A stretch of 64,000 bases of DNA from Dactylis glomerata. Taxonomy: Eukaryota; Streptophyta; Magnoliopsida; Poales; Poaceae. The stretch is taken from the NCBI GenBank assembly GCA_007115705.1, contig QXEO01000821.1, positions 794,884-858,883 of the forward strand, in the 5' to 3' direction. Below the pieces are notes generated by a model. The model was given only the letters and a program-made list of their open reading frames with translations. It made no database searches and was not told the origin of the DNA. This document shows positions 10,690-20,540 of this stretch, piece after piece (position 1 is the stretch's first letter; every line of letters begins with the position of its first letter). The position numbers and the translations under genes are program-made.

Positions 10690-11788
10690 CTTGTATCAGC
10701 TCAACCTGCTCTTAAGCACTGATATTAAGTTATCGCGCAATGTAGCGCCTCTGCTTCGGCATGACATCAAAATGGCATGAAGTCCATTTATTTTCTGTTG
10801 TACTCCACGCGGAAGGGGGCTAGGCACGGTGTCTATGCTGGGGCCTTCGCTCGGAAAACAGCAAGCCCGAAAAACCCGAAGGGAGCGAGCTCTGGTCGGG
10901 GGCGACGGCCCCGTTAACGATCACCTCTGGATGCCCATGGTGCTTAGTTCCTCGCGAAGTACATCGGAAAATAAAAAATCTTCGAGGATAGTCCAAGGTG
11001 TGCCCAAGGCACCCGTTAAGGACCTACCCCTCGTGAGCAACCCTCACGAGGGAGCAAAGATGCGTCGATGCACTAGCATCCGCAGGAGGATTCCCTCTCT
11101 CGAGGAAGGCCTAACGTGGCAGGATTATTGAAGACCAAGGCCGCTCCGATCAATCTTGCGAAGGAGACGCAGATCCGGAGGTCCGCCCCAGGCCCTTCAC
11201 CTCATGAGCAATCCTTGTGGGGTGTCGACAGTCTCTGGGCTCTCTTAAGCATCGACGTTTTCACGTCCGTGAGGGTCCAGCTTCCCTCAACGACGAGGAA
11301 GGCCCTGTGAATCGCCATGCGCGGCAATTTGCTCTTAGCTGCTGGCACAGATAGTGCCGCGCTCCTCCACGACGGAGAAGGTCCCTGTGCCGGTCACAGG
11401 GGCATCTTATTCGCCTTCTTTTTTCGTTTGTTTTATCGATTTGTTTTTCCGTTTTCGGGGATTTGGGGTCTTTTCTTTTCCAACTCTTTCTTCAACTTCT
11501 TGTCTCAGGAATCGTCCAATGTGCCGTCGACGCCGACCCCGTCTCGAGCTCTGAGGCAAAGGGAGGCTTCCCGTCAATGCCAGCAGCTCACTAGGGCTCT
11601 CGAGCGAGCAAACGACCAGGACGATGAAGAGCGGCAAGGCGATCGATAAGTGGATTTCATTAAAAATCCCCCATTGGGGGAAGGAGCAAAGCACGACGGG
11701 GCATACCCCGCCGGCAAGGACTACAAGGCAAAAGAGGGGAGGAGACTAGCTCCCCTCCCCAGAAGACTATCACACCAGGACCTCCTCT

Positions 11789-12553
11789 TCACTGCGCCGC
11801 GAGCTGGGGGTAGGTGCGGCGGACGCCGTCGGCGGTGAAGATCCGCACCGTAGCCTCCAGGGTCCCCAGCTTGAAGCGGAAGACGAGGCGGTCGCCGACG
11901 CGGAGGCGACAGCCGAGGGCGAAGGGCCTCCAGCGGCCGGAGAGGACGACGTTGCCGTTCACCCCGAAGAGGATGTCCACAGGCCAGAAGAGATCTGGCC
12001 TGCTTTGCTCGCCCAGGGCGATCTCCCCGGCGGCCGGGCCGTGGGCGTGAACCGCCCTCCGGATGGCGTCGGGCAGCCGGAGGGAGTTGAAGCCCGGGGC
12101 GTCGACGACGACGAGGAGCTCCAGGAAGCGGGACCCCGGGGCGATGAGGGGTCCCAGAAGCGCTGCCGCCAGGTGGCGCGGAGTGGCAACCACTCCATTC
12201 ACCGGTGGGGCTGGAGGATCTGCAGCAGCGGGAGGAGGGCCCAGGGCGGCCTCCACCTCCCGGAGAGCTCGATCGACGCTCCCCGAGGCGCGGGGAGCAG
12301 GCGCCGCCGCCAGCGGCGATGGCAAGTTCAAGGCGCCTCCACGCGCAGGACCCCTGAAGGTCATGGCGCCGGAGGTCCCCGCGGCGGCACGGATCGCCTC
12401 GCCCTGCCGCAGCGCGCCAATGCGGAGGGGGCCGCCGGCGCCGGGCGTCCACTGGGCCGGGACCTTCGCTTTCTTCCTGCTGCCCAGGGGGCGTCCGCGG
12501 CGCTTCGCCCCGTAGCTCGATCCCATGGCGGCGGAGGAGTTGGAGGGATCCAT
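11789..12553 (-). CDS. Element B antisense gene: AT-hook plus B3-like domain protein
   Basis: This is a single-exon 254-codon frame, ATG at 12553, on the strand opposite to element B pol, between pol and the 3' LTR. Residues about 14-30 form a basic AT-hook-like motif (KRRGRPLGSRKK). A Pro/Ala-rich middle follows. The last 110 residues resemble a B3 DNA-binding fold: a hydrophobic strand ending in LRLPDAIRRAV, then LFWPVDILFG, then VVLSGRWRPFALGCRLRVGD followed by LVFRF and a final strand. That order (LP...W.V...GRW..F....L..GD.LVF) is the usual B3 signature. A diverged homologue occurs at 18453-19268 with in-frame length differences. A TATA-like box lies about 75 bases upstream. A DNA-binding role is inferred from motifs only. 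The family was recognised by pattern, not by search. Confidence 0.7.
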   Translation of the reverse strand: MDPSNSSAAMGSSYGAKRRGRPLGSRKKAKVPAQWTPGAGGPLRIGALRQGEAIRAAAGTSGAMTFRGPARGGALNLPSPLAAAPAPRASGSVDRALREVEAALGPPPAAADPPAPPVNGVVATPRHLAAALLGPLIAPGSRFLELLVVVDAPGFNSLRLPDAIRRAVHAHGPAAGEIALGEQSRPDLFWPVDILFGVNGNVVLSGRWRPFALGCRLRVGDRLVFRFKLGTLEATVRIFTADGVRRTYPQLAAQ

Positions 12554-12623
12554 GAGCTTGGGGGCGAGGAAGCAGAAGTGGCACTGGAGGAAGGAGGTGA
12601 AGTGCCGGACGTCGCGAGGAGGA

Positions 12624-12633
12624 CCTATTTAAG
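12624..12633 (-). promoter_or_regulatory. TATA-like box of the antisense AT-hook/B3 gene
   Basis: The minus strand reads CTTAAATAGG, 71 bases upstream of the ATG at 12553. The homologous copy keeps CTTAAATAG at 19326-19334, about 58-73 bases upstream of its two possible ATG codons. Conservation in position and orientation supports a dedicated promoter. Confidence 0.5.
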
Positions 12634-12930
12634 GGGGACGTCCGGCGTCGATGCGTCAAATCCCTGCGCGGGAATCGAAGCGTTGGCGTGGTGCTCTGCA
12701 GTCAAGCGACGCATCATTGTGACGGGCTGACGCCTCGGAGACCGTAGCGTCGCCCGCCGTTTCGTCTCACCAGCTGCGACCGCGCCACGTGTCCGGAGTC
12801 TCTGCTTCTTCACATGGTCCTCTGACCGCGCGGTTGACGCGTGCCGTTGGAGGGCCCAGTAGCTTCGGGGGCCCCCGACCCTTTGCTTCCTCAAGAGGGT
12901 GCGTTCATGGGCCGGGCTCCCGGGGGCTAC

Positions 12931-13727
12931 TGTCGGTGTTCTGGATACCGGGGTATCCCGGTCCACCTGCTCCTGGGCCCCATCATCGGCCCATCTCCAG
13001 CCCAGGAGAGAATCAACAATCTTCGCTACGGAGAAGACCCTCACAAGGAGGCGCCTCGTGAGGAGAACGACGACAGAAACGGCTAAGGACCAGAAGACCT
13101 CCTCACGAGCCCCTGCTGTTGAGGAGAGGACGCACGCCTACGCCAGCTCAGCACGATTGGCGTGCAGAGCAAGAAGCTGGCGGGCAGAAGACCGCGTACC
13201 GCCCACGCTACCCCCGACAGGGAGGATACCAACTTTCTCTGTGCCTGCCCAAAGCGGCACAGTGGCAGTTGGCCACCCCCCTAAATATAGCATGGACGGT
13301 GCAGGGTGCCAGAGGAGGACGTCAGCCTCCTCCACCCACTCCTGTGGACCGGCGCCGCTACCCTACGAAGACCAAGTCTACAGAAGAGCATAGTGTACAG
13401 TTGTCCTCCCTCCTTGGCCGTGTGTGGCAACCCCTTCCCCAAGAAGATAAGGGGAAGGAGGACCTTGGCGCTATAAAAGGAGGGAGAGGCCACCCCTTAG
13501 AGGGGATCCGGTGAAATCGAATCTTCATCTTCTTCAAGCTGCTAGTTGGGCACGCAGGTTCTTCAACCTCTGGCCAACTAGAGCTTTGTAACCAAGACCT
13601 TGTACTCCTCGCGAGGTGTCGCGTCGCAATACAAGAAGGCAGGAAGTAGGGGTTTTACCTCACCACGAGGGCCCTGAACCTGGGTAAAGCTCGGTCTCCC
13701 TCTCTGCAGTGCGTTGCGCGTTCGACA
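12931..13727 (+). repeat. LTR of element B, copy 1
   Basis: It starts TGTCGGTGTTCTGG right after the polypurine tract GGGGGCTAC and ends GTTCGACA, giving TGTCG/CGACA inverted ends and 797 bases. A TATA box lies at 13472. It repeats at 19632-20416. It is bordered by 3' internal sequence on its left and leader sequence on its right, as expected for an LTR shared by two tandem B copies. Confidence 0.75.
13472..13478 (+). promoter_or_regulatory. TATA box of element B LTR copy 1
   Basis: TATAAAA preceded by GGCGC, about 540 bases into the LTR. The equivalent TATAAAA in copy 2 is at 20172-20178. Confidence 0.6.
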
Positions 13728-13851
13728 ATCGAGGCTTCCGTCACCGTGTTTCGTTGCGATCCAAGATCTCACACGTTCAGCCCCCTGCGTTCGAATCCTT
13801 GGGTCCTTCGCGTGGTACCCCGTGTTCTTGCGACACGAAATCCATCGACAG
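13728..13851 (+). other. Element B leader, copy 1, ending at a breakpoint
   Basis: This is 124 bases after the LTR, shared with 20417-20540. It ends CCATCGACAG and then jumps directly into pol (TCAGATATG). The expected gag-protease region is missing, and no convincing primer-binding site adjoins the LTR. Confidence 0.65.
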
Positions 13852-16800
13852 TCAGATATGCCTGGCGTTCCCAGGGAGGTGATTGAGCACCACCTAGCCA
13901 TGTGCCCACAGGCACACCCCGTGAAGCAGAATACCAGGAAGCAAGCGCAAGAGAAGCAAGACTTCATCGTCCAAGAGATAGAGAAGCTAAAGAAGGCTAA
14001 GTTAATACGTGAGGTAGCCCACCCCACTTGGATTGCAAATCCGGTGGTTGTCCCAAAAGCTAATGGTAGTGGGCGCCTCTGCATGGACTTTACAAGTCTT
14101 AACAAAGCCTGTCCCAAGGATCCTTATCCACTCCCGAGGATTGATCAAATCGTCGACTCCACTGCCGGCCGTGACCTCCTTTGCTTCTTGGATGCCTTCT
14201 CTGGCTATCATCAGATCAAGATGGCAAGGGAGGACAAAGAGAAAACTGCCTTCATCACACCCTGCGGCGTGTACTGCTATGTCTGTATGCCCTTCGGCCT
14301 GAAGAACGCAGGGGCCACTTTCCAAAGGCTCATGCGTAAGGCCTTGGGGGCTCACATGGGAAGGAATGCGGAAGCCTACGTCAATGACATCATCATCAAG
14401 ACTCGCGAGAGTCACACCTTCATCGAGGATTTGGAGCAAACCTTTGTCAACCTAAGGAAGGTAAACATCAAGCTCAACCCCGCCAAGTGCGCCTTCAGTG
14501 TACCGTCGGGAAAGTTGTTGGGGTTCCTCGTGTCTCATCGTGGGATAGAGGCAAATCCTAACAAAGTCAAGGCCATCGAAGAAATGCATCCTCCGCACAA
14601 TCTCAAAGAAATGCAGCACCTTGCGGGGTGGATGGCAGCCCTAGGGCGCTTCATCGCAAGGAGTGGGGAGAAGGCCTTACCCTTCTTCAAGCTCATGAAG
14701 TGCACTGGGAAGTTCGAGTGGACTCCAGAAGCTGACAAGGCCTTCATCGAGCTGAAGAGGTATCTCACAAGCCCACCGATCATGGTTGCCCCAATGTTCC
14801 GCGAGCCCTTGCTGCTTTACATCACAGTGACTCCAAGAAATGCAAGCGCTGTCCTTGTTGCGGAACGGGACGCCAAGGTAATCGCCAAAGAGGGAATCGA
14901 TCCTCCTTGCCCAGGGGCTCCTCCCGAGGAAGAAGCAGCAGTCTCTTATGTTCCGCAAGAGGGACTGCATGCTACAACTTCGTCGACCGAGCCGCTCTCG
15001 TAGAGCGATGCTCCTGAACCTCACTAGGAGAAAACTCCCGAGGGCACCACCAAGGTGCAAAAGCCCGTGTACTTTGTCAGCACGGTGCTATGCGACACGT
15101 GGGAGCGCTACACCATGCAGCAAAAGCTGCTCTACACCCTATTGATCGCTTCAAGGAAACTACGACATTACTTCCAGGGTCACCCAATTAAGGTGGTCAC
15201 TGATCGGCCCCTGGAGACCATTCTACGCAACCCAAACGTCATCGGGCGGGTGGCGGAATGGGCCATGGAGCTTCAACCCTTCGAGATCTCCTTTGAAACC
15301 ACCAAGGTGATCAAAAGCAAAGCATTGGCTGAGTTCACAGCCGAGTGGACTGATCCATTCGCCGACAAGCCTCCAGAGGAGGAGTCAGTGCTTCCAGGAG
15401 AGGAAGCCCCAGGCCTCTAGGTCATGCACTTTGACGGCGCCTTCAACCTTCCCGGCGTGGGGGCTGGAGCTGTTTTCACCTCTCCCTCTAGGGACAAGCT
15501 CTTCTACGATGTCTAGCTCTGCTTTAAACCAGAGCACAAGGTCTCCAACAACTTCGCAGAATATGAAGGGCTACTCACCGGCCTAAGGGCAGCAAATGCT
15601 TTGGGCATCAAGCACCTCATCGTCAAGGGGGATTCACAACTGATCGTGAACTTCTTGAATAAGAGCTACACTCCAAAGGATGAGCACATGGCAGCTTATC
15701 TTGAGAAGCTTCGAAAGATGGAGAAACGCTTCCAGGTATTGGAGCTGAAGCACATTCCAAGAGGAGAGAATGTGGAAGCGGACGAAATTGCCAAGTGCGC
15801 CTCTCATCGCGTGGCACAACCTGCCGGCATCTTTGAGGAGTGCCTCTTCAAGCCATCCGCTTCTCCGACATCGGCGAGATCCGACCCTCCGCCTGCCTTG
15901 CCACTGCCACCGGAGCAGGGGGCTCTGGATTGCGGGCCTCCTTTGGGCGATCGCGTCCTTTTGGCATTGACGCGGCAGAAGGGAGTGGATTGGATACTTG
16001 AGCTCAAGGCCTTCCTCGTCAGCAGCAGGCTCCCGGAAGGCGAATCAGAGGCCAAGAGGATAGTACGCCAAGCTTCGGGATACTGCATCAAGGACAGTGA
16101 CTTGTACCGGCGTCGCCCAAACGGTGTCGCTCTGAAGTGCATATCTACTCACCAGGGCCAAGAGCTTCTCCGGGATATCCATGCTAGCGAGTGCAGGCAT
16201 CACGCTTCTGCTTCAACTCTTGCTGCAAAGGCGTACCGAAGTGGCTTCTACTGGCCATCAGCTCACGAGGACGCAGTTGAGATGGTCAAGAGGTGTGAGG
16301 CATGCCAATTCCATGCCAAGCAGATTCATCAGCCAGCGCAGGAACTACAAACCATCCCAGTCACTTGGCCCTTTGCTGTCTGGGGGCTGGACATCCTTGG
16401 TCCATTCCCTAGAGCACCAGGGGGCTACCGCTATCTCTACGTCGCCATCGACAAGTTCACCAAGTGGGTGGAGGTGGAACCGGTGTGCACCATTCTGGCC
16501 AGGTCCGCAGTCAAGTTCATCCGGGGGCTGGTCTGTCATTTTGGTGTGCCCAATCGCATAATCACCAATAACGGCAGCTAGTTCACCAGCGGGCTGTTCC
16601 ATGAGTATTGTGCATCGACTGGCATCAAGATCTGCTTCGCCTCAGTCGCCTACCCACGAAGCAACGGTCAAGCTGAGCGTGCCAATGCCGAAGTCCCCAA
16701 AGGACTAAAGATGAGGAGCTTCAATGCCAAACTCGAAGCCTGCAGCAAAAAGTGGTTAGACAACCTCCAATCCATCCTATGGTCCATTCTGACTACGGCC

Positions 16801-17229
16801 ACCAAGCCCACTAGAGAAACTCCTTTCTTCTTGGTCTATGGGGCGAAGGCTGTTCTTCCCACCGACGTCAAGTTCGGGTCGCCAAGAGTTCTTGCCTTCA
16901 ACGTGGTGCATCAAGAGGACCTCATCAAGGATCGCCTCCTCTAGCTTGAAGAAGCCAGGTGCCAAGCGGCGCTTCGCGCCGCAAGGTACCAGCAAGGACT
17001 ATGCCGCTACCATAGCCGCCATGTTCAAGCAAGGACCCTGGAGGTCGGCGATCTGGTGCTGACGAGAATACTCTCTCGCGAGGGCCTGCACAAGCTGTCT
17101 CCAATGTGGGAAGGCCCCTTCAAGGTGACGCACATCACTAGGCCGGGCTCGGCGTGGCTAGAGACCGTGGAGGGCGAACCGGTGAGGAACCCGTGGAACA
17201 TAGCTCATCTGCGAAAGTTCTACCCGTAG
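13852..17229 (+). pseudogene. Element B pol: RT, RNase H, integrase (six premature TAG codons)
   Basis: A single reading frame (codons starting at positions that leave remainder 1 on division by 3) covers the whole stretch with no frameshift. It starts at the end of the protease-RT linker and ends at TAG 17227-17229. Premature TAGs are at 15001, 15025, 15418, 15514, 16579 and 16942. RT is recognisable, but the YVDD box reads YVND (Asn codon at 14383-14385). RNase H (MHFDGAF at about 15424) and the HHCC finger (about 16195-16330) are present. The integrase second Asp is also Asn (ITNNGS, about 16560). Gag and protease are absent because the leader is joined straight to this region. Every stop and both Asp-to-Asn changes are explained by single C-to-T or G-to-A transitions. 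The copy is inactive. Confidence 0.9.
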
Positions 17230-17599
17230 GTTCCTCACGAGGAGATAAGACCGTTATCATGGCACTTTCTATCAGCTCAAACTGCTCTTCAGCACTGATA
17301 TTAAGTTAAAATGCATTAAAGCGCCTCTGCTTCGACATGATATTAAAATGGCATGAAGTCCATTTATTTTCTGTTGTACTCCACGTGGAAGGGGGCTAGG
17401 CACGGTGTCTATGCTGGGGCCTTTGCCCAGAAAATAGCAAGCCCGAAAAACCCAAAGGGACTGAGCTCTGATCAGGGGCGACGGCCTGTTGTTGATCACC
17501 TCCTCGTGCCCATGGTGCTTGGTTCCTCGTGAAGTACAACGGAAAATAAGAAATCTTTGAGGAAAGTCCAAGGTGTGCCCAAGGCACCCGCTAAGGACT

Positions 17600-17825
17600 A
17601 GCCCCTCGTGAGCAACCCTCGCGAGGGTACAAGGACGCGTCAATGCATAAAGCATCCGTGGGGAGATTTCCCTCTATCGAGGAAGGCCAAGCATGGCAAG
17701 ATTACTGAAGACCAACCCCTCGTGGGCAACCCTCATGAGGGTGCAAGGACGCATCGATGCATAAAGCATCCGCGGGAAGATTTCCCTTTATTGAGGAAGG
17801 CCAAACGCGGCAGGACTATTGAAGA
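17600..17825 (+). repeat. Tandem duplication of a CCTCGTGAG hairpin unit
   Basis: Two units of about 112 bases each start with CCCCTCGTG(A/G)GCAACCCTC followed by GAGGG and contain GCATAAAGCATCCG. The homologous place in the other B copy (about 11025-11140) has a single unit. The start of each unit can fold into a short stem of CCTCGTGAG with CTCGCGAGG-like partners. Confidence 0.7.
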
Positions 17826-18452
17826 CCAAGGCCGCTCCAATCATCTTGCAAAGGAGATGCAGATCCGGAGGTCCGCACTAGGCCCTTCACCTCGTGAGCA
17901 ACCCTTAACGAGGTGTCGATGGTCTCTGGGCTCTCTTAAGCGTCGATGTTTTCACATCCGTGAGGGTCCAGCTTCCCTCAATGATGAGGAAGGCCCTGTG
18001 AATTGCCATGTGCAGCAATTTGCTCATAGCTACTGGCACAGATAGTGCCACGCTCCCTCACGACAAGGAAGGTCCCTGTGCCGGTCACAGGGGCATCTTA
18101 TCGCCTTATTTTTTCTTTGTTTTATCGACTTATTTTTCGTTTTCGGGGATTTGGGGGTTTTTTGTTTTCCAACTCTTTCTTCAACTCCTTGTCTCAGGAA
18201 TCATCCAATGTCGTCGCCGACGCTGACCCCATCATGAGCTCTGAGGTGCAGGGAGGCCTCCCGTCGGTGCTAACAACTCGCTAGGGCTCTCGAGCGTGCG
18301 AACGACCAGGACTACAGCGAACAACAAAAGGCAAAGAAAATATCATTGATAAGCCCTAGGAGGGAAGGAAACAGAGGCACGGTGGGACATACCCCACCGG
18401 CACAAACTACATAGCAAAAGAGGGGAGGAGACTAGCTTCCCTCCCCAGAAGG

Positions 18453-19268
18453 CTACTGCGGCAAGGCCACCCCTTTACACCGCCGTGGGCTGGGGTAGGT
18501 GCGGCGGACGCTGGCAGCGGCGAAGATCTGCACCGAGGCCTCCAGCATCCCCAGCTTGAAGTGGAAGACGAGGTGGTCACCAATGCGGAGGCGGTAGCTG
18601 AGGGCGAAGGCCCTCCAGCGCCCGGAGAGGACGGTGTTGCCGCCCTCTCCGAGGAGGATGTCCACAGGCCAGAGGAGATCTGGCCTGCTCTACTCCATTA
18701 GCACAACCTCTCCGGAGGAAGCGCCAGGGGCATAGATTACCCTCCGGACTGCGTTGGGCAGCCGGAGGGAGTCAAAGCTCAACACATCGAAAGCGACGAG
18801 GAGCTCCATGAACTGGGACCCCGGGGCAACCAGGGGACCCAGCATCTCCGCCGCCAGGCGGCGGGGAGTGGCGACCACCCCGTTCATCAGCAGGGCCACC
18901 TCCTGTGGCCCTGGGCCATCCGTGAGCGGGGGGAGGGGGCCCAGGGCGGCTTCCACCTCCGTGAGCACCCGATCGATGCTCCCTAGGGCGCAGGGAGCCG
19001 GCGCCGCCGCCAGGGGAGATGGCGCATTCAGGGCGCCCCCAGGCGCCGGACCCCCAAGGGTCAGGGCGCTAGAGGTCCCCGGGGCAGCGCGATTTGCCGT
19101 GCCCCACATCGGCACCCCAAGGCGCAGGGGATCGCCTGCACCAGGCGTCCACCGAGCGGGGACTTTCTCCTTGTTCCTGCTGCCCGGGGGGCGCCCACGG
19201 CGCTTCGTTCCCGAGCTCGTTCTGGTGGTGGCGGAGGAAGCGGAAGGGTCCATCGGCTTGGGGGTCAT
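18453..19268 (-). pseudogene. Second copy of the antisense AT-hook/B3-like gene, one TAG
   Basis: The frame begins at ATG 19268 (an alternative ATG matching the other copy is at 19253) and ends at 18453, about 272 codons. The AT-hook-like core KRRGRPPGSRNK and the B3-like part (LPNAVRRV, LLWPVDILLG, VLSGRWRAFALSYRLRIGD, LVFHF) are conserved. The only break is a TAG at 18690-18692, where the other copy has CAG. Relative to 11789-12553 there is an extra stretch of about five residues in the proline-rich middle, and the C-terminus differs. Length changes between the copies are multiples of three, which suggests the protein was once under selection. Located antisense between element B pol and LTR copy 2. 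Confidence 0.7.
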
Positions 19269-19631
19269 CGAGGAAGAAGTGGCACTGGAGGAAGAGGTTG
19301 AGGTGCCGGAGGTCTAGAGGAGACTCTATTTAAGGGGCGCGGTCGGCGTCATTGCATCAAATCCCAGCGTGGGAACCGAAGCGTTGGCGCAGCGCTCTGC
19401 AGCGAAGTGACGCGCCATCATGACGGCTGACGCCTCAGGGACCGCAGCGTCGCCCGCCATTTCGTCTCACCAACTGCAGGGGTGCCACGCGTCCGCTGCC
19501 TCTGCATCTTCACATGGTCCTCTGACCACACGGTTGACGCATGCCGTTGGAGGGCCCAGCAGCTTCTGGGGGCCCCTGGCCCTTCGCTCCCTCAGGAGGG
19601 TGCGTTCACGAGCTAGGCTCCTGGGGGCTAC

Positions 19632-20416
19632 CGTTGGTGTTCTGGATACCGGGGTATCCCGGTCCACCTGCTCCTGGGCCCCTTCAACGGCCCATCTTCG
19701 GTCCAGGGGAGGAACAACGACCAAAGCTCAGCGGAGAAGACCCTCATGAGGAGGCGCCTCATGAGGAGAATGACGGCTAAATGGCTAAGGACCAGAAGAC
19801 CTCCTCACGAGCTATTCCTCGTGAGGGGAAGGACCGCATCCACATCAGCTCGGCACGTTTCCGTGCTGAGCAAGAAGATAAGGGCGGAAGACCGCGTACC
19901 GTCCACGCTACCCCCGACAGGGAGGAGACCAACTTTCACCGTGCCTGCATAAAGCTGCACAGTGGTTGTTGGCCACCCCCCTAAAAATAGGGTGGATGGT
20001 GCAGGGCGCCAGAGGAGGACGTCAGCTTCCTCCACCCACTCATGTGGACCGGCGCCACTACTCTACGAAGACTACATCTACGGAAGACCCACGTCGACAG
20101 TTGTCCTCCCTCCTTAGCCGTGTGTGGCAACCCCTTCCCCAAGAAGATAAGGGGAAGGAGGACCAGGGTGCTATAAAAGGAGGGGAGGCCACCCCTTAGA
20201 TAGGATCCGATCTTCTTCTCTGAGCTCCTAGCTATGCTAAGTTGGTTCTTCTACCTCCGGCTAGTTAGAGCTCTGTAAACAAGACCTTGTACTCCTCGCG
20301 AGGTATCGCGTCGTAATACAAGAAGGCAGGAAGTAGGGGCTTTACCTCACCACAAGGGCCCTGAACCTGGGTAAAGCTCGGCATCTCCCTCTCTGCAGTG
20401 TGTTGTGCGTTCGACG
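19632..20416 (+). repeat. LTR of element B, copy 2
   Basis: It is colinear with 12931-13727 and has TATAAAA at 20172. The first bases are degraded (CGTTGG instead of TGTCGG) and the end reads CGACG. It follows the polypurine tract at 19623-19631. Confidence 0.75.
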
Positions 20417-20540
20417 TCTCGAGGCTTCCATCACCGTGTTTCATTGCGATCCAAGATCTCACACGTTCAGCCCCTGCATTCGAATCTTTGGGTCCGTCGC
20501 GTGGTACCCCGTGTTCTTGCAACAAGAAATCCATCGACAG
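20417..20540 (+). other. Element B leader, copy 2, joined to a LINE
   Basis: It matches 13728-13851 and stops at exactly the same CCATCGACAG, after which the sequence becomes LINE reverse transcriptase rather than pol. The reading frame from the leader runs in frame into the LINE (open from 20400 to 20741), which may be chance. Confidence 0.65.

Larger units (their letters stand above)
10690..12930 (+). mobile_element. Element B, upstream copy of its 3' internal region
   Basis: This segment repeats 17260-19631, which lies downstream of element B pol, so it is the 3' region of another B copy whose pol has been separated by the insertion of element A. The start, cttgtatcagctcaa, can be aligned with actttctatcagctcaa at 17264. 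It contains hairpin-like pairs of CCTCGTGAG and CTCACGAGG (for example 11028-11051) and an antisense gene (11789-12553). It ends in GGGGGCTAC, a Tat-type polypurine tract, directly before the LTR at 12931. The stretch 10690-11700 has no supported coding region. Confidence 0.75.
17230..19631 (+). mobile_element. Element B 3' internal region, copy 2
   Basis: It follows pol directly and ends at the polypurine tract GGGGGCTAC before the LTR at 19632. It is colinear with 10690-12930. It contains the second antisense AT-hook/B3 gene copy and a tandem duplication at 17600-17825. From 17830 to 18450 it holds only non-coding, CTCGTGAGG-rich sequence with a T-rich tract near 18110-18180. Confidence 0.8.

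Noticed and set aside
12005..12730. Plus-strand frame of 241 codons opposite the AT-hook/B3 gene
   Set aside because: It is the GC-rich shadow of the minus-strand gene, has no recognisable motif and is not conserved as a frame in the second copy.
13780..13815. tRNA-like GTTCGAATCC in the element B leader
   Set aside because: It resembles a T-loop, but flanking arms do not pair into a cloverleaf and no anticodon arm is present.
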